NCBI GenBank assembly: GCA_964017065.1
Contig: OZ024783.1
Span: 7,852,391-7,916,390 of the forward strand
DNA length: 64,000 nucleotides
Direction of reading: 5' to 3'
Origin: Haliclona indistincta
Taxonomy: Eukaryota; Porifera; Demospongiae; Haplosclerida; Chalinidae
Positions 1 to 11,243 of this stretch are shown here, in pieces. The notes below the pieces were generated by a model, which was given only the letters and a program-made list of their open reading frames with translations, ran no database searches and was not told the origin of the DNA. The translations under genes and the position numbers were made by a program. The stretch's first letter is position 1, and every line of letters begins with the position of its first letter.

Positions 1-235
1 GAGCGCCAAAAAAATGCCGCCTGACGCCCTCCCGTCCTCCCCACGACCCACCCACCCCTATGTGGGTCTCTCCTGATTGCCGAGTACTAAATAATTTTGT
101 TCCAAATACAGCAAGTGCTACTGGAGTGTGGGTACACCCATTTTCCTTGTAAAACGGGCAAGTAATAGCCAGGACACTGTAGATTATATTGTGCAAAGGG
201 CAGCAAGAAAGAATAGTTCGGGTTTTCCTGGCTTA
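1..235. other. Unassigned sequence at window edge
   Basis: I see no receptor exon, open coding region or clear repeat here. The stretch lies left of a transposon tail found in intron 10 of receptor A, so it is either more of that element or foreign flanking DNA. The missing exons 11-17 of receptor A are not here. Confidence 0.4.
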
Positions 236-883
236 AAACTGATGTGGGCGGAGTCAATGATCAGCAGCGACCAGAGGGTTAATTAATGGAGTCACTCTAA
301 CAGTCCAAAACGGTCCAAAACCCATGTTTTTCAAGGATTACTCGCTTCTGGTAGTGTTTGATGCCTATCTAAGAAGTAAGTGCACTATTCCAGATATATA
401 CACGTGCGATGGTGCAGGTTTGATAGTCATTCGTTAACTCAGGACGGCGCTAGGCTTACCGAAAGAAGAAAGAAAGAAAGAAAGAAGAAGAAAGAAGAAA
501 GAAGATGAACAATTCGCGTGGGCGGCGATTTCAGTTTACCACTTTAGAAACGTCTGCCCGCTTCGCCAAGGGCATTTCCATGTTCAGAACAATCGCCTGA
601 TCAATCCTAGACGTCTGGAATCTCGAGAAACGCTAAAACAGCGAAGATCTGCAATGGCCTCCCTGAGAGTCGCCATCTTGATTTTTGTCGTCAAGCAAGC
701 AGTCATAGCGACTTTCATAGACTTCCTACAAGCGCTCGCACTTCAGATTCCCTCAGAGATAGTTAAAATGCAGTAGAAATGTATAACAGTAGAGATATGT
801 GCGAAAACTCATTTTCACACATCAGTAGCCGCCATCTTAGTTCGAGGTCATCCCTACATATCATTGCCGATCGGCAATGATAA
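236..883. mobile_element. Transposon tail, family with CATCCCTACA end
   Basis: This block is nearly identical, in the same orientation, to 50123-50760 inside receptor J. Both copies contain a GAAA/GAA-rich microsatellite (near 464-505 here), a CCGCCATCTTAG motif and the end CATCCCTACATA, then a perfect 20-bp palindrome around GCCGATCGGC. No transposase is visible, so the element is non-autonomous. At 50 kb the same tail is preceded by a long fold-back head; here that head would lie outside the window. It sits in intron 10 of receptor A. Confidence 0.65.
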
Positions 884-903
884 TTATCATTAGGCAATTT
901 TAC

Positions 904-2849
904 CTTCTATTTCTAAAAACAACATTAAAAATCAGACAAGCGATGCAAAAAATGACTCCAGCAACTCCGACACTGCACGAACGCCACAACAACAACATCA
1001 AATAAAGCTATAACAGAGATAGCCGACCCATCAGGAGGTATACCATCTGAAAACTCAATAAAGATGGAGAAATAATCAATAATTTATTATGCAGTCATAC
1101 CAGGCCAAACTGTTGATTCATTCTCTCCAGCTACATAGCTGATTGACAACAATGGCATGTTTAAATCAACTTTAGCAAAGATTTGAAGTCTCATACGCGA
1201 TGAATCTATTTTATGAACATGAAGCGTACTTTCACAGCAACTAAGCTCACCATTTCTGTACTGCAGCAATCTAATTGTTCCTTGTTTTCGTATCCCAAGG
1301 ACGTAAACATGACCGAACCCTTCGAATAAAATTGACGTTCATATACATTGTTTTAGGTGTTTGTATTTACATGTAAACACTCACTGACATTCCAGTGGTT
1401 CAGAAGTTAGTTCCACTGAGGCTGTGTCTGATGAGACAAGCTGTGCTGCTGTTACCATAACTGAACTCCTCCAGTGGAACAGGAGAAGGACCACAGTCCA
1501 ATGTGTCATTGGTGTTGATCATATTCATAGTTTTGTTCAGAGCAAGTGCTAACGTCCATGCACTGTCATATGCTAGTGTCTCCACAAATGGTCTTATACT
1601 GCTAATTGTTCTACACTCTGCGAGGAAAAACATTATGCAAGTTACTAAAACTTACCTGTAGACAAGTTGTATAACCAGAGCTCTCTCCAGTACAGATGCC
1701 AGCTCATCCTCTGTACAGTTGACATCATTAGTTGACCTCCACCAATCGTTAGAGTACCATCCATACAGTATCCAGGCATAATCAGGATATTTCCTTGATG
1801 ATTTACTAGCCTAGTATGATTCTAATGTGACAACTAATATAAAAAGCTAATAAAGTATGCACCTCACACATAATTTGAATAGCCTTGTCTTCAAAACCGT
1901 TGATCAAATTTAGACGAGAATTGCCAACCTAGATAAAATTACATTGATTAAAATGAACAGTATGTATTTCTTTCGTACAGATATGTTATCAATATCTTGG
2001 CTAGTACTGAATCCAGAAGGAGGCAGCACTGTGATGTTACTGGTAGAGAACTCTTGAATAACCATTTTCTCAATCTGTGTGACAAAAATAACTCCATGCA
2101 GAGTGCAAAGTCTGTGCATTGTTTGATATTATGTACCAAGTAATAGTGTAGTACAATGGCATGATATTTACATAATAAGGATGTGCAAATAACAACCAAC
2201 CTGTAGGAACGGACGCTCATTCTGTGTTAGTATCGATATCTGACTCCATCGAAAAGTTCTCACCAAAGCAACAAGTGCACGAACAAAATTATTACCAGAA
2301 GGATACAGGACATAGTGTCCATTGCTCATGGCTGCATCAGCAGAACTGCCAGATGGAGTGTATGATATCTATTTAAATACTAGTAATTCTTTTGATATTG
2401 CGAAGGAAAGTCGAAAATTCTGCTGGATATGCTCACCAGTGGCAGTCCATACAATGATACTACGTCAGCAACAGGCTGAGTAGATACTGAACAGCCACAA
2501 CCAATCACACCAATGAGGGTTGGAGAGGGGAGCTGTAGTTGAGTCAGGAACTCTCGCACTGCTGTTGGTCCATCACACTATGATGTACCACAACAATGAG
2601 CTTTTAAATCTGAACACTACAAACCTTTTCATCAATGATCATCGAGAAATTTAATTCATAGCCATTCAAAAGGGATGGATCACTGTTTATCCGTTTCAAG
2701 GCTAGGTCAGATGCTACTGCAGCTCCGCTGCTGTTGAATCGTGCCGAATTGGAGACCATCAACAAAATGGACAGATTATTTGATTCTGCTGTTTGAAAGC
2801 GAAGCAATAATTCTGAAAAGAGAATCCATGCAAAGGACGACGTCCATAT
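904..2849 (-). pseudogene. GABA-B-like receptor A, broken, exons 1-10 only
   Basis: Ten exons matching the flytrap domain and first membrane segment of the array's receptors can be read, from exon 1 (2625-2849) and exon 2 (2437-2577) down to exon 10 (904-1046). Three faults are visible. The start codon is ATA where paralogues have ATG (2847-2849), with no in-frame ATG just upstream. Exon 6 lacks 20 bp near 1665-1680. Exon 10 is 2 bp short in the segment coding TM1, which shifts the frame. The exon 6 loss changes the intron phase, and a matching change in exon 7 restores the frame if the usual acceptor is used. Exons 11-17 are absent: a transposon tail occupies intron 10 and unrelated DNA follows. 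It is probably dead; the flytrap part could at most give a secreted fragment. Confidence 0.8.
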
Positions 2850-2884
2850 CTTTGCGTATACTGTACGTGAATGTAGCACTCTCT

Positions 2885-4000
2885 AACTAGGTCAGTTTGA
2901 CTAACAGCTGCGATTTAGGATACTTGAAATGTCCTTTCATGATTATAATAATTGTTGGAGATGTGTAGATGTGAATGTAAAGATAAAATGACAAGTATAT
3001 AGTTCTAAACTTACATGATCTGATGAACGAGCTCACGGGCTATTTAGTTTTTGCTTAAGGGACAATAATTCTTGTTGCAATTGGGCTATCTTGTCTTCAT
3101 TAACAGAGTTCACTGTAGTCATCATTGGTAGTAAACACTTTCTCTCCTTATGGATCTTGCCAAAAAGATACAGTTATGCAGGAGGTTTTCAGAAACAAGC
3201 AGACAGGATCTAACTTGTGGTCTTGATACAGTTTACACAATGTACCACAAACTGGCACATTCCAGAACTGTGTTTTGTTTTTTACAGAATGGTATGTACT
3301 AATTCTACAATGCTGAAACCTAGTGAAGATCTTTGTGTAACATTCCTTGATTGCCCATGGAGTCTGGAGAGTCTAGATCATTTGAAGCTAGACTCTGTCT
3401 ATTTGCTTCTGACAACCTAACTGCAAACTGCTGTACCATCTACAATGAAAAGCATTATGAACTTGGTTTTTCTGCCATGCATGATGAAAATTAATGCACC
3501 ATACCTTCAGTATAAAGGTTAATCCTACAATAGCACTAGCAGCTAGCACAAGATGCCCTGCACTCAAAACTAATGAGATATGGTTGCCTGGAAGCACAAG
3601 CGTAAGTATTAAACTTTCCAATACTGCAATGGTAGTGAAATAGACCATTGCAAATATTTGTTTCGAGTAATTTACAACTTTGATGTTCACATCAGAGCAA
3701 GTACCAATGCAGCTGTCTGTTAAAAATAATAACCCATGGACAAGATTTTTCATTTCTAGTACCTGTAGAACTGCTAAGTAAAGATACAATGTCAGTGTCA
3801 AAGTATAGATGACAGTGGATAGCATTTTACTAATCAAGAAAGTTTGGCGAATGCCGTCTTCGTGGAAATCTTAACTTGTGCTTACATTTTGGTATTCCAT
3901 AAAAATAATATTATTATTACAAGGAGTCGTTTTTTATGCACATGCCTTCCTTTTTGGAGATGGATTATGAAATATATATAAATTATCCACATTTTTATGT
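2885..4000 (-). pseudogene. 3'-end relic of a GABA-B-like receptor
   Basis: Only decayed copies of the last exons remain. The coiled-coil exon 16 is at about 3020-3165 and carries a small insertion that breaks the frame. Exon 15 (TM6-TM7) is at about 3508-3710 and has lost bases in the conserved segment before NDSKEI. Exon 14 lies at about 3765-3840. A scrap of exon 12 (the IFHNP region) is at about 3945-4000. No flytrap exons belong to it. It matches relic D (14861-15600), including the shared internal deletion in exon 15, so the relic existed before the block duplicated. Confidence 0.75.
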
Positions 4001-4046
4001 GCTTATGTAATTGTTTATAAATTACATTTATTTTCTCATTGCATAG

Positions 4047-4175
4047 GCCCTTCATGAGCGTGGTGAGGCTTTGCATAGAACACAAGATGCTACTGCTAAG
4101 TTACTCAGCGCTGCAGAGACGATTCCGAGAGAAGGACCACCTCACCAAATCACATTGAAGCTACCCATAATGACT
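4047..4175 (+). other. Captured terminal exon fragment, copy 1
   Basis: After a TTTTCTCATTGCATAG acceptor, a plus-strand frame reads ALHERGEALHRTQDATAKLL and continues to about 4162. The second copy at 15680-15814 reads almost the same peptide and ends in a stop. Here a small deletion removes that stop. The fragment lies between the receptor 3' relic and receptor B, on the strand opposite to all receptors. I do not recognise the protein. It looks like the last exon of an unrelated gene carried along with the relic. Confidence 0.4.
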
Positions 4176-6072
4176 GAAAATATTTGTATTATAAAAATGT
4201 CTCAAATGTTTTTTTATAGTTTGTCATGCAATTTATAACCATTTTATGTGCAATGATAATTTTTTCTGTGACAAAACCTTGTGCAATAATAATTATTATG
4301 TATGGTGAAAATTCATGTGTTAATAAAAATTATGTGTTTGTTATGTTAAAGTTACAATCGTTGTGTAATAGAACAGTGATTTGACGACTTGTAAGCTTCA
4401 TTATTCCTGCATTCAATCAGCTGATGAGTAATCACATTGTGCAATATTATGTAACATACGTCATTTGATGAAACAGAGTTCTTTACTCGTTGTTTGAGGG
4501 ACACTATCTCTTGTTCTAGTTGAACGATCTTGGTCTTCTCAAAATATGCAGTGCTTGATGGCGGTTGTTCTGTGTCTTCATTGGCGAACACTTTCTCTCC
4601 ATGTGGATCTCTCCACAGAGATATCATCTGAATAACCAATAGTGCATGTATACTGATGAATTGTATTTGTACCTTTGGTATAAAAATTAGTCCAACAGCT
4701 GCACTGGCAGCCAAGAGAACATGTCCTAAGCTCAGTGCTTCAGAAACGTTGTTATAATCTTGAAGTACCAGTCCGAGAAGAAAGCTTTCTACTATTGCAA
4801 TAGTGGAGAAATAGACAATCACTACTATTTCTTTTGCATCATTCACTGCTTTGATCTTCACATTATGTATTTTCACAGCAAGCACAACTGCAGCTATCTG
4901 TTGAGTACAAAACAGCAAATATTAAATCAGGTTTTGTCAAAACTAAAAGGCGTGTATAGCCTCCATGCTGTTTTTAATGTACCTGAAGCATTCCTAAGTA
5001 GAGGTACAATATAAATGTCCAAATGATAGACAGTTGTGGATAGCAGTTAATAATTAAAAATGTCTGCAGAATTCCTTGATCCTAAAAATTGAAATTTTTA
5101 AATTGGAAGAATTGCACTGCTAATGTGCTTGCATTTCGTGTGTCACGTGTTTCTCCATCTGGGCTGGTGAAGGCTCTTGGTATTGTGGCTGGTATTGAGA
5201 ATCCAATCACTAACAACACAACAACTATTGCTTGAACAATAGCTATGAATATTCCAAGATGCCAATCAGTTATATTCTAAAAAAACATAGTACTAGATAG
5301 ACAGTTAGGATAGTATATACCTTCTTTTTGGGAGTTGGGTTATGAAATATGTATTGAATTCTCCACATTTTAGCCAAAATAGTTCCAAATGCTAAACTAT
5401 GTCCAAAGGAAGCAACAATAGTTTCCAACTATAGGAGAATAAGTTTTCATATTTTATCAGTAAAAAGAGCAGAACCTTGCAGCAAACGTCCCACACAGCT
5501 AGACTATCAGAATATGGCATTCTGATGAATACAGATCCATATGTCAGTATACCACCAGCTATGATGAAGTAGTTCAGGTTGGGGCTTGTGAGACGAACAA
5601 TTCTACACGAATCATAAACATTTTGGATTACAGATCAACATCATTGTTAAACCTTCTCTTTCTAAAAGCAATGTTGAAAACTAGACAAACAAAACAGAAG
5701 AGAATTCCTCCAACAGCAAAGGTGTACAAAGATGCTACAACAGCAACATGATAGACACTTATAACAGTGATAGTCGATCCATCAGGTGGTATACCATCTG
5801 TGTTTAATAAATTTCAAACAGCATCATTAAATTTTCAGATGCCTTACTGGGCCATACAGTGAATTCATTTTCCTCTGCTGTGTAGTCAAATGACATTTTT
5901 TCCAAGTCAACATTCGCAAACTTTTGAAGCATCAATTGTGATGAGCCTGTATAGTTAATTACCATGAGTGTATTGTGCAGCTAGGCTGCATGGACTAACT
6001 GTTTCTGTACTGTAGTAATCTAACTGTATCTTGTTTCCGTGCTCCTGAGCTATCAAAATTAACTGGTCCCTA

Positions 6073-7740
6073 AAGAATACAAAAAAATTAAAAGATTTCT
6101 ATCGAAATCAAAAGGATGTAGGGATGCTGAAATGGTAGCACGATTGACTTGCTAACAGACCATAGAGCCCAACATCAGTGGCTGCAGTGGGTGTTTGCTG
6201 TTGACTGAAACTTGAATTTAATTCAGCTTGTGACAAAATAATGATCTTGTGTACAGCCGCTGATGTAGGATCTATGGTCGTGTTACCATTCCATGCTTGT
6301 TCCTTGTTGGTTTACATTGTAGATCAGTGGTAGATTTCACAACAATACATCCCTTTGATTTCGATAAAAGTCTTTTGTCCTTTTTTCAGTGAAGTGCAGA
6401 TCAATATCATGCATGTACCGAGCCGTCTTTGTTTCCATCATTAGTTTAGTTTTCCTGTTGCTGATGCCTTTTCTTTATTATTAATAATTTTAAACATGTA
6501 GCTAAAATTATTATGCTGTACATATCAGCTTGCCCACGCATGCATGCAGTACATGCGAGCCCCGCCCGCAGAATGGTCGAGGCTGAGCTTACCGTTCTTC
6601 GAAGACTTCAGACAAAATGTGTTCTCCGTGATCCATTCGGCGCGGCAATGCTCAAGCTAGTGCTTGGTCACGTGCGTATTGCGCAATCACAATAATGGCG
6701 TCTAACACTTAAGGTGGCGGTATACCGATGGGTGTGGCTACAGTCAGTTAGAACACAGCTCGCAGGCTGGACAACGAGGGCGAGCTAAACGAAACAGAGC
6801 TGCCACACATGAAGTACGAAAGTATACAAAGAGCAGAGCGTTAAAAGTTTAGGCATACCTTGAACAATCGCAGAGAAATGCAAAACCAAAAACGGCAGTT
6901 TTATTCACCAAAAATCAGACGAAGGAAACGTCTACACCGTTAGCTGAAGCCAATTTCCACTTAAAAACGACTTACCCGAGGGCGACTCAAAGAGTTTTCT
7001 GGACAGAATCGATATCTTTTTCCAAAAATCACTAATCAACAAGATTTCATGGCGTCCAGCATGGTTTGGCACGAGCGTTTACAGCCATAAAAAAGTAACT
7101 GTTATCCATCTTAATAAAAACTCTTCGAGCCGCCCTCCGTTAGTTATTTTAGAAAGTGCACCGCTCGTCAAATAGCTTTAAAAAGGCACCTGAGATTTTA
7201 TTTTTGGTGAATGGTGGCAGCATCCATTACCCCAAACGCCGATGATTGCTAGGAAACATGAATATCATTACTAATGTCGTGAATGTCATTATTCGCGTAA
7301 CGGTATTCCGCCACCTTAAAGGATCACAATCCGAAATCACCGAATTTATATCGAAGTTTCGCTAAAAACAAAGTTCAAAAGGCACCTGCCAAGAAAATTT
7401 CACGACTGTTGGTGGGTGTTTTGGTCTCTGCACTGTTCGCGTAAAGGCGGCTAGGCGCGCTGAAGAATGAAAAAAGAAATCTGAACTTGTGAAGAAGAAA
7501 ACGAAGATGACGAAACTCGATTTTCACCGTTTCCAGGTTCGTCACTTTAGTAACAATTTCGAGCAATCTCCTTGCTATTGCAAGGTGAGCCAACGTCAGA
7601 GAGCAGATCTAAGTGTTTTTGGACGTATAAAATGCATTACCAGACGAAATATCAGCGGCGTTTGAACGCCACATGTAATACATTGTATGGCAGTCGCCAT
7701 CTTGTTTTCCGTGCATCCCTCATAGGGGGGAGTACCTTGC
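6073..7740. mobile_element. Composite fold-back transposon in intron 7 of B
   Basis: The left part (to about 6400) is an imperfect fold-back head whose arms carry the string around ATCGAAATCAAAAG and TGTAGGGATG. A tail of about 0.7 kb plus a nested insertion follows, ending in GCCATCTTG and GCATCCCTCA just before 7740. The same insertion lies in intron 7 of receptor E (17725-18845), so it predates the B/E duplication. Related elements sit at 44855-46127 and 47400-48620. No transposase frame is visible. Confidence 0.65.
6713..7315. mobile_element. Nested MITE with TTAA target duplication
   Basis: A 603-bp segment is bounded by GGTGGCGGTATACCG and the inverted CGGTATTCCGCCACC, one mismatch apart, and flanked on both sides by TTAA (6709-6712 and 7316-7319). 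The sister transposon in receptor E has an uninterrupted TTAA at the matching place (around 18434), so the insertion happened after B and E separated. It is non-autonomous. TTAA targeting suggests a piggyBac-like mobiliser, but the GGTGG start is not the usual piggyBac end. Confidence 0.75.
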
Positions 7741-9367
7741 CTCCCTAATATAAACCGAAGGAAATGTGAATACCAAAGCTATAGTAATAACTGTCAGTTT
7801 CCTTTGGGTGAGGTGGGCTGCAGATGTATGTACTTAACAAACAATCAAGCCGGCACTCACCGACATTCCAGTGAAGTTAGTTCCACTGAGGGTGTGTCTG
7901 ATGAGACAAGCTGTGCTGCTGTCACCATAACTAAACTCCTCCAGTGGAACAGGAGAAGGACCACAGTCCAATGTGTCATTGGTGTTGATCATATTCATAG
8001 TTCTGTTCAGAGCAAGTGCTAATGTCCACACACTGTCATATGCTAGTGTCTCCACAAATGGTCTTATTGCTAATTGTTCTACACTCTGTGAGGAAATACA
8101 TTATGCAAGTTACTTTAACTTACCTGTAGACACGTTGTCATTAATAGGGTACTGCTGTATAACCAGAGCTCTCTCCAGTACTGATGCCAGCTCATCCTCT
8201 GTACAGTTGATATCATTAGTTGACCTCCACCAATCCTCAGAGTACCAACCATACAGTATCCAGGCATAATCAGGATATTTCCTTGATGATTTACTAGCCT
8301 AGTATGTGTTACACACTTTGCTAGCCCATTAATGTATGCTACAGCATATACCTCACACATGAGTTGAATTGCCATGTCTTCAAAACAGTTTATCAAGTTT
8401 ACGTGAGAATTGTTAACCTATCGGATATTATAACATTAGTTTTAGCTGTAGAGATTGCTTGCGTACAAGAATGCTATTGTGGATATCTTGATCAGTACTG
8501 ATTCTAGAAGAAGGTAGCACTGTTATGTTGGTTGCAGAGAACTCGTGAATAATCATGTCCTCGATCTAAAAGTATACATAATTATGAGCTCAAGAAAGCA
8601 CAGAGCAGTCTGGTAATGTTATTCTTGTCCACTAGGTATACATACATGTACAGGATTCAATGAGTATTTAAAAAATTGACGACTGTACTATAATTATTAT
8701 AGTAGTTACATGTACAGTACTACTAAATTTTAGGGTAGTACATACAATGTCTATAGGAGTGATTGTGTATATTTTACTTGTGGAAATGGTTGTATATCTT
8801 GTGTTAGTATAGATATTTGGCTCCATCGAAATCTCTTCACCGTAGCAACCAACGCACGAACAAGGTTATCATCTGAAGGGTGTAGATTGTTGTGTCCATT
8901 GTTCACTACACCGTCAACACGCCTGGAACTGGATGGTGTGTAAGAGAGCTGTATGGGATGAAAAGACCGCATGTACACAAAAAAATTTCCAGCCTCTCTT
9001 ATGATTACTGTATGGTGTAAATAACAATATTCGCACTGTTACTAACATGAAACCAAAGGTTGTATATTGCTAATGGTGCTCTACATGTGGCTTGACTTAA
9101 TTACCAGTGGCAGTCCATACAATGATACTATGTCAGCAACAGGCTGAGTAGATACTGAACAGCCACAACCAATCACGCCAATGAGTGTTGGAGAGGGGAG
9201 CTGTATTTGAGTCAGGAACTCTCGCACTGCTGTTGGTCCATCACACTAAAATGTACCACAACAATGAGTGTTTAAATCTGAACACTACAAACCTTGTCAT
9301 CAATGATCATCGAGAAATTTAATTCATAGCCATTCAGAAGTGATGGATCACTGTTTATCCGTTTCAA

Positions 9368-10870
9368 CATAGATAATTACCTTACGACACGGGATTGGCA
9401 ACTAGCGCACGTGATCCAATGACAACAATACATTTTTCGTGGGACAGTCCTCGTTGTTACCTTTCGTGCAGAAAGACAGCCAAAAGTTTAAACTCTCAGC
9501 CACTTTTCTCGTGATACTTACATGCTGTGCGCAACTAGTACACATGCACCTATCTGTTTAGTTTCAGGCTAGGTAAATTTAAAACTTTGCGTGTGTTACT
9601 ATTCGGCTGGTTGCAAAAGGACGCTTTTTTCTCGCGCGCACTCACAGTCTTGACAATAAAACTCCCTATAGTTATCAACGCACACGCACTCAGCAGAAAC
9701 AAACTAGTGAAAAAGACGCCAGGTTGCAACTATAAGTGAACTATAATACTTTGAACTGTTGGACAACTTCACAATTTCCTACCGCCAGCATCCAAGGTTC
9801 TAAGCGGTATCCGTTTTGTTCTCCCTCCTGAAGCGAGTTGCAGCTCCTTCATAAATAGTCACTACATTTCAGTTGTTGGTAAGTGATAATACTATTCAAC
9901 TGTGCACAAAACAGAGCATTTTATCAACACGTAACAAAGTAACACGCAGTTTAGAACACGCATTGGTTAGCTAAATTTCGTGCAGTGCTGAAATTATTGT
10001 TTTTGTGTATACACTGCATGTATCCAGCAATATGCCAAAAAAGTTTCGATTCACTCAAATCAAGGCCAGGAGAAAGGAGCTCTGTGACAGCTTGGCGGCT
10101 TCAATTCCCTTCTCAGCAGACTCAGTTGCTAAAACCACCGCAGATCTTGCTGTCATATTAAAGACAGTAGACTTTCCTCCACCTGGTCAGTTCGTGCACC
10201 TATTATAAAAAAACATGTAGTTAAAATTATTAGTAAAAGAAATAACCGTGACTTACTGCATCCAATAGGATGGACATTGACCAGCACTCCTGAAAAGCTA
10301 ATACTCACTCAAGTGTGCATAGAGAGAGAGACGCCAGAGATTAAATTCTCAGTAATAGTCTCATCTGACCTCATAGTCTCATCTGACAAAAAATACTGGC
10401 TCTGGTTTCAAGCCGAGTTTGAGGTGCAGAAACTCACTCCAGAGGATGTGAAAGCTGGAATTTATTCTCAATTGGTGATAGTTTCTCCAATAGCGAACTC
10501 TTTTGGTCTTCAAGGACAGGGAATGTGATTCAGCAACTACAGCATTCAGCGCCGCCAATAGTTTCTTTTCGAATGCAGTAAAAGCTGGCTGTTCGCTTGC
10601 CGCCAGTACAGCTTCTGCCACCTTCAATGCTGTAGCAGCAGGTTCTACAGGTAGATGATAGCTTTCGTCCTCGATAATAGCTGTCACTGCTCGTTTCAGC
10701 ATCTTCGCGTATGGCGTAGTGGTGCAGCAGGTAGTGCAGCAGTGCGTGCAAAGCATTCGCGCGCTTTATTAACTATTAATAACTATTAATAATCTACTTC
10801 CGGTAACAACGAGGAGTGTCCGGCCCATCGCAACAGTTGCCAATCCCGTGTCGTAAGGTAATTATCTATG
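9368..10870. mobile_element. DNA transposon inside receptor B exon 1
   Basis: The 1503-bp element has perfect 36-bp terminal inverted repeats beginning CATAGATAATTACCTTAC and is flanked by a 7-bp duplication, GTTTCAA (9361-9367 and 10871-10877). Intact paralogues have GTTTCAA once. A second inverted pair lies just inside the ends: about 20 bp around CCTCGTTGTTACC near 9440-9462, matched near 10802-10822. No recognisable transposase is present, only short frames such as 10032-10208. The 7-bp duplication and CATA start could suit a P-element or hAT-type mobiliser; I cannot assign it. Confidence 0.9.
10032..10208 (+). CDS. Small open frame inside the transposon
   Basis: A 58-residue frame starts MPKKFRFTQIKARRKELCDS and ends just after PPPGQFVHLL. 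It is lysine/arginine-rich at the start and has no domain I recognise. It begins well after the left terminal repeat and may be the first exon of an element gene or part of a captured host gene. The frame may equally be chance. Confidence 0.2.
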   Translation: MPKKFRFTQIKARRKELCDSLAASIPFSADSVAKTTADLAVILKTVDFPPPGQFVHLL

Positions 10871-11087
10871 GTTTCAAGGCTAGGTCAGTTGCTACTGCAG
10901 CTCCGCTGGTGTTGAATCGTGGCGAATTGGAGACCATCAACAAAATGGACAGATTATTCGATTCCGCTGTTTGAAAGCAAAGCAATAATTCTGAAAAGAG
11001 AATCCATGCAAAGGACGACGTCCACATCTTTGCGTATGTACGTACGTAGCACTCGAGTTTTGTTACCGACTTACCGTACTTATTCAC

Positions 11088-11165
11088 TGAGCGCGTGTGG
11101 GCGCGGCTCGCAATAAGCGTAAAGAGGTGGGGCTCGTTGCTAGCAGAATCGTTCACACTGTTAAT
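11088..11165 (-). promoter_or_regulatory. Conserved GC-rich block upstream of receptor B
   Basis: A GC-rich stretch containing GAGCGCGTGTGGGCGCGG and GGTGGGGCTCGTTGCTAGC lies 60-140 bp upstream of the B start codon. Closely matching blocks sit at the same distance upstream of C, E and F in otherwise AT-rich DNA. Conservation and position suggest a proximal promoter. No TATA box is obvious. Confidence 0.4.
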
Positions 11166-11243
11166 TTTACACAAGCACAACAATGGATCTATCTCTAACT
11201 AAGTCAGTTTGACTAACAGCTGTGATATAATGAAATGTCTTTT

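Larger units (their letters stand above)
4352..11027 (-). pseudogene. GABA-B-like receptor B, exon 1 split by a transposon
   Basis: This is a full set of receptor exons: exon 1 (9293-9367 plus 10878-11027), 2 (9105-9245), 3 (8778-8948), 4 (8467-8565), 5 (8352-8417), 6 (8124-8298), 7 (7861-8078), 8 (6000-6069), 9 (5848-5946), 10 (5653-5797), 11-14 between 4983 and 5602, 15 (4673-4897) and 16 (4460-4627). Apart from exon 1 the frames I checked are open. A 1503-bp DNA transposon sits inside exon 1 between the signal peptide and the rest of lobe 1, so the normal protein cannot be made unless the element is removed. Exons 8-16 resemble receptors I/K, while exons 1-2 and 5-7 resemble C/F, so B and its sister E are mosaics. 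Intron 7 holds a second transposon. The donor of exon 13 is GC (AAAT|GCAAGC). The insertion could be a recent allele rather than a fixed lesion. Confidence 0.8.

Noticed and set aside
7973..8269. Plus-strand frame starting MSLVLIIFIVLF, seen at every copy (for example 13285, 19053, 22855, 41181)
   Set aside because: It is the complement of receptor exons 6-7. It recurs only because those exons are conserved.
10379..10756. Minus-strand 125-residue frame inside the exon 1 transposon as a transposase
   Set aside because: No catalytic motif or DNA-binding domain visible; composition is repetitive near the start.
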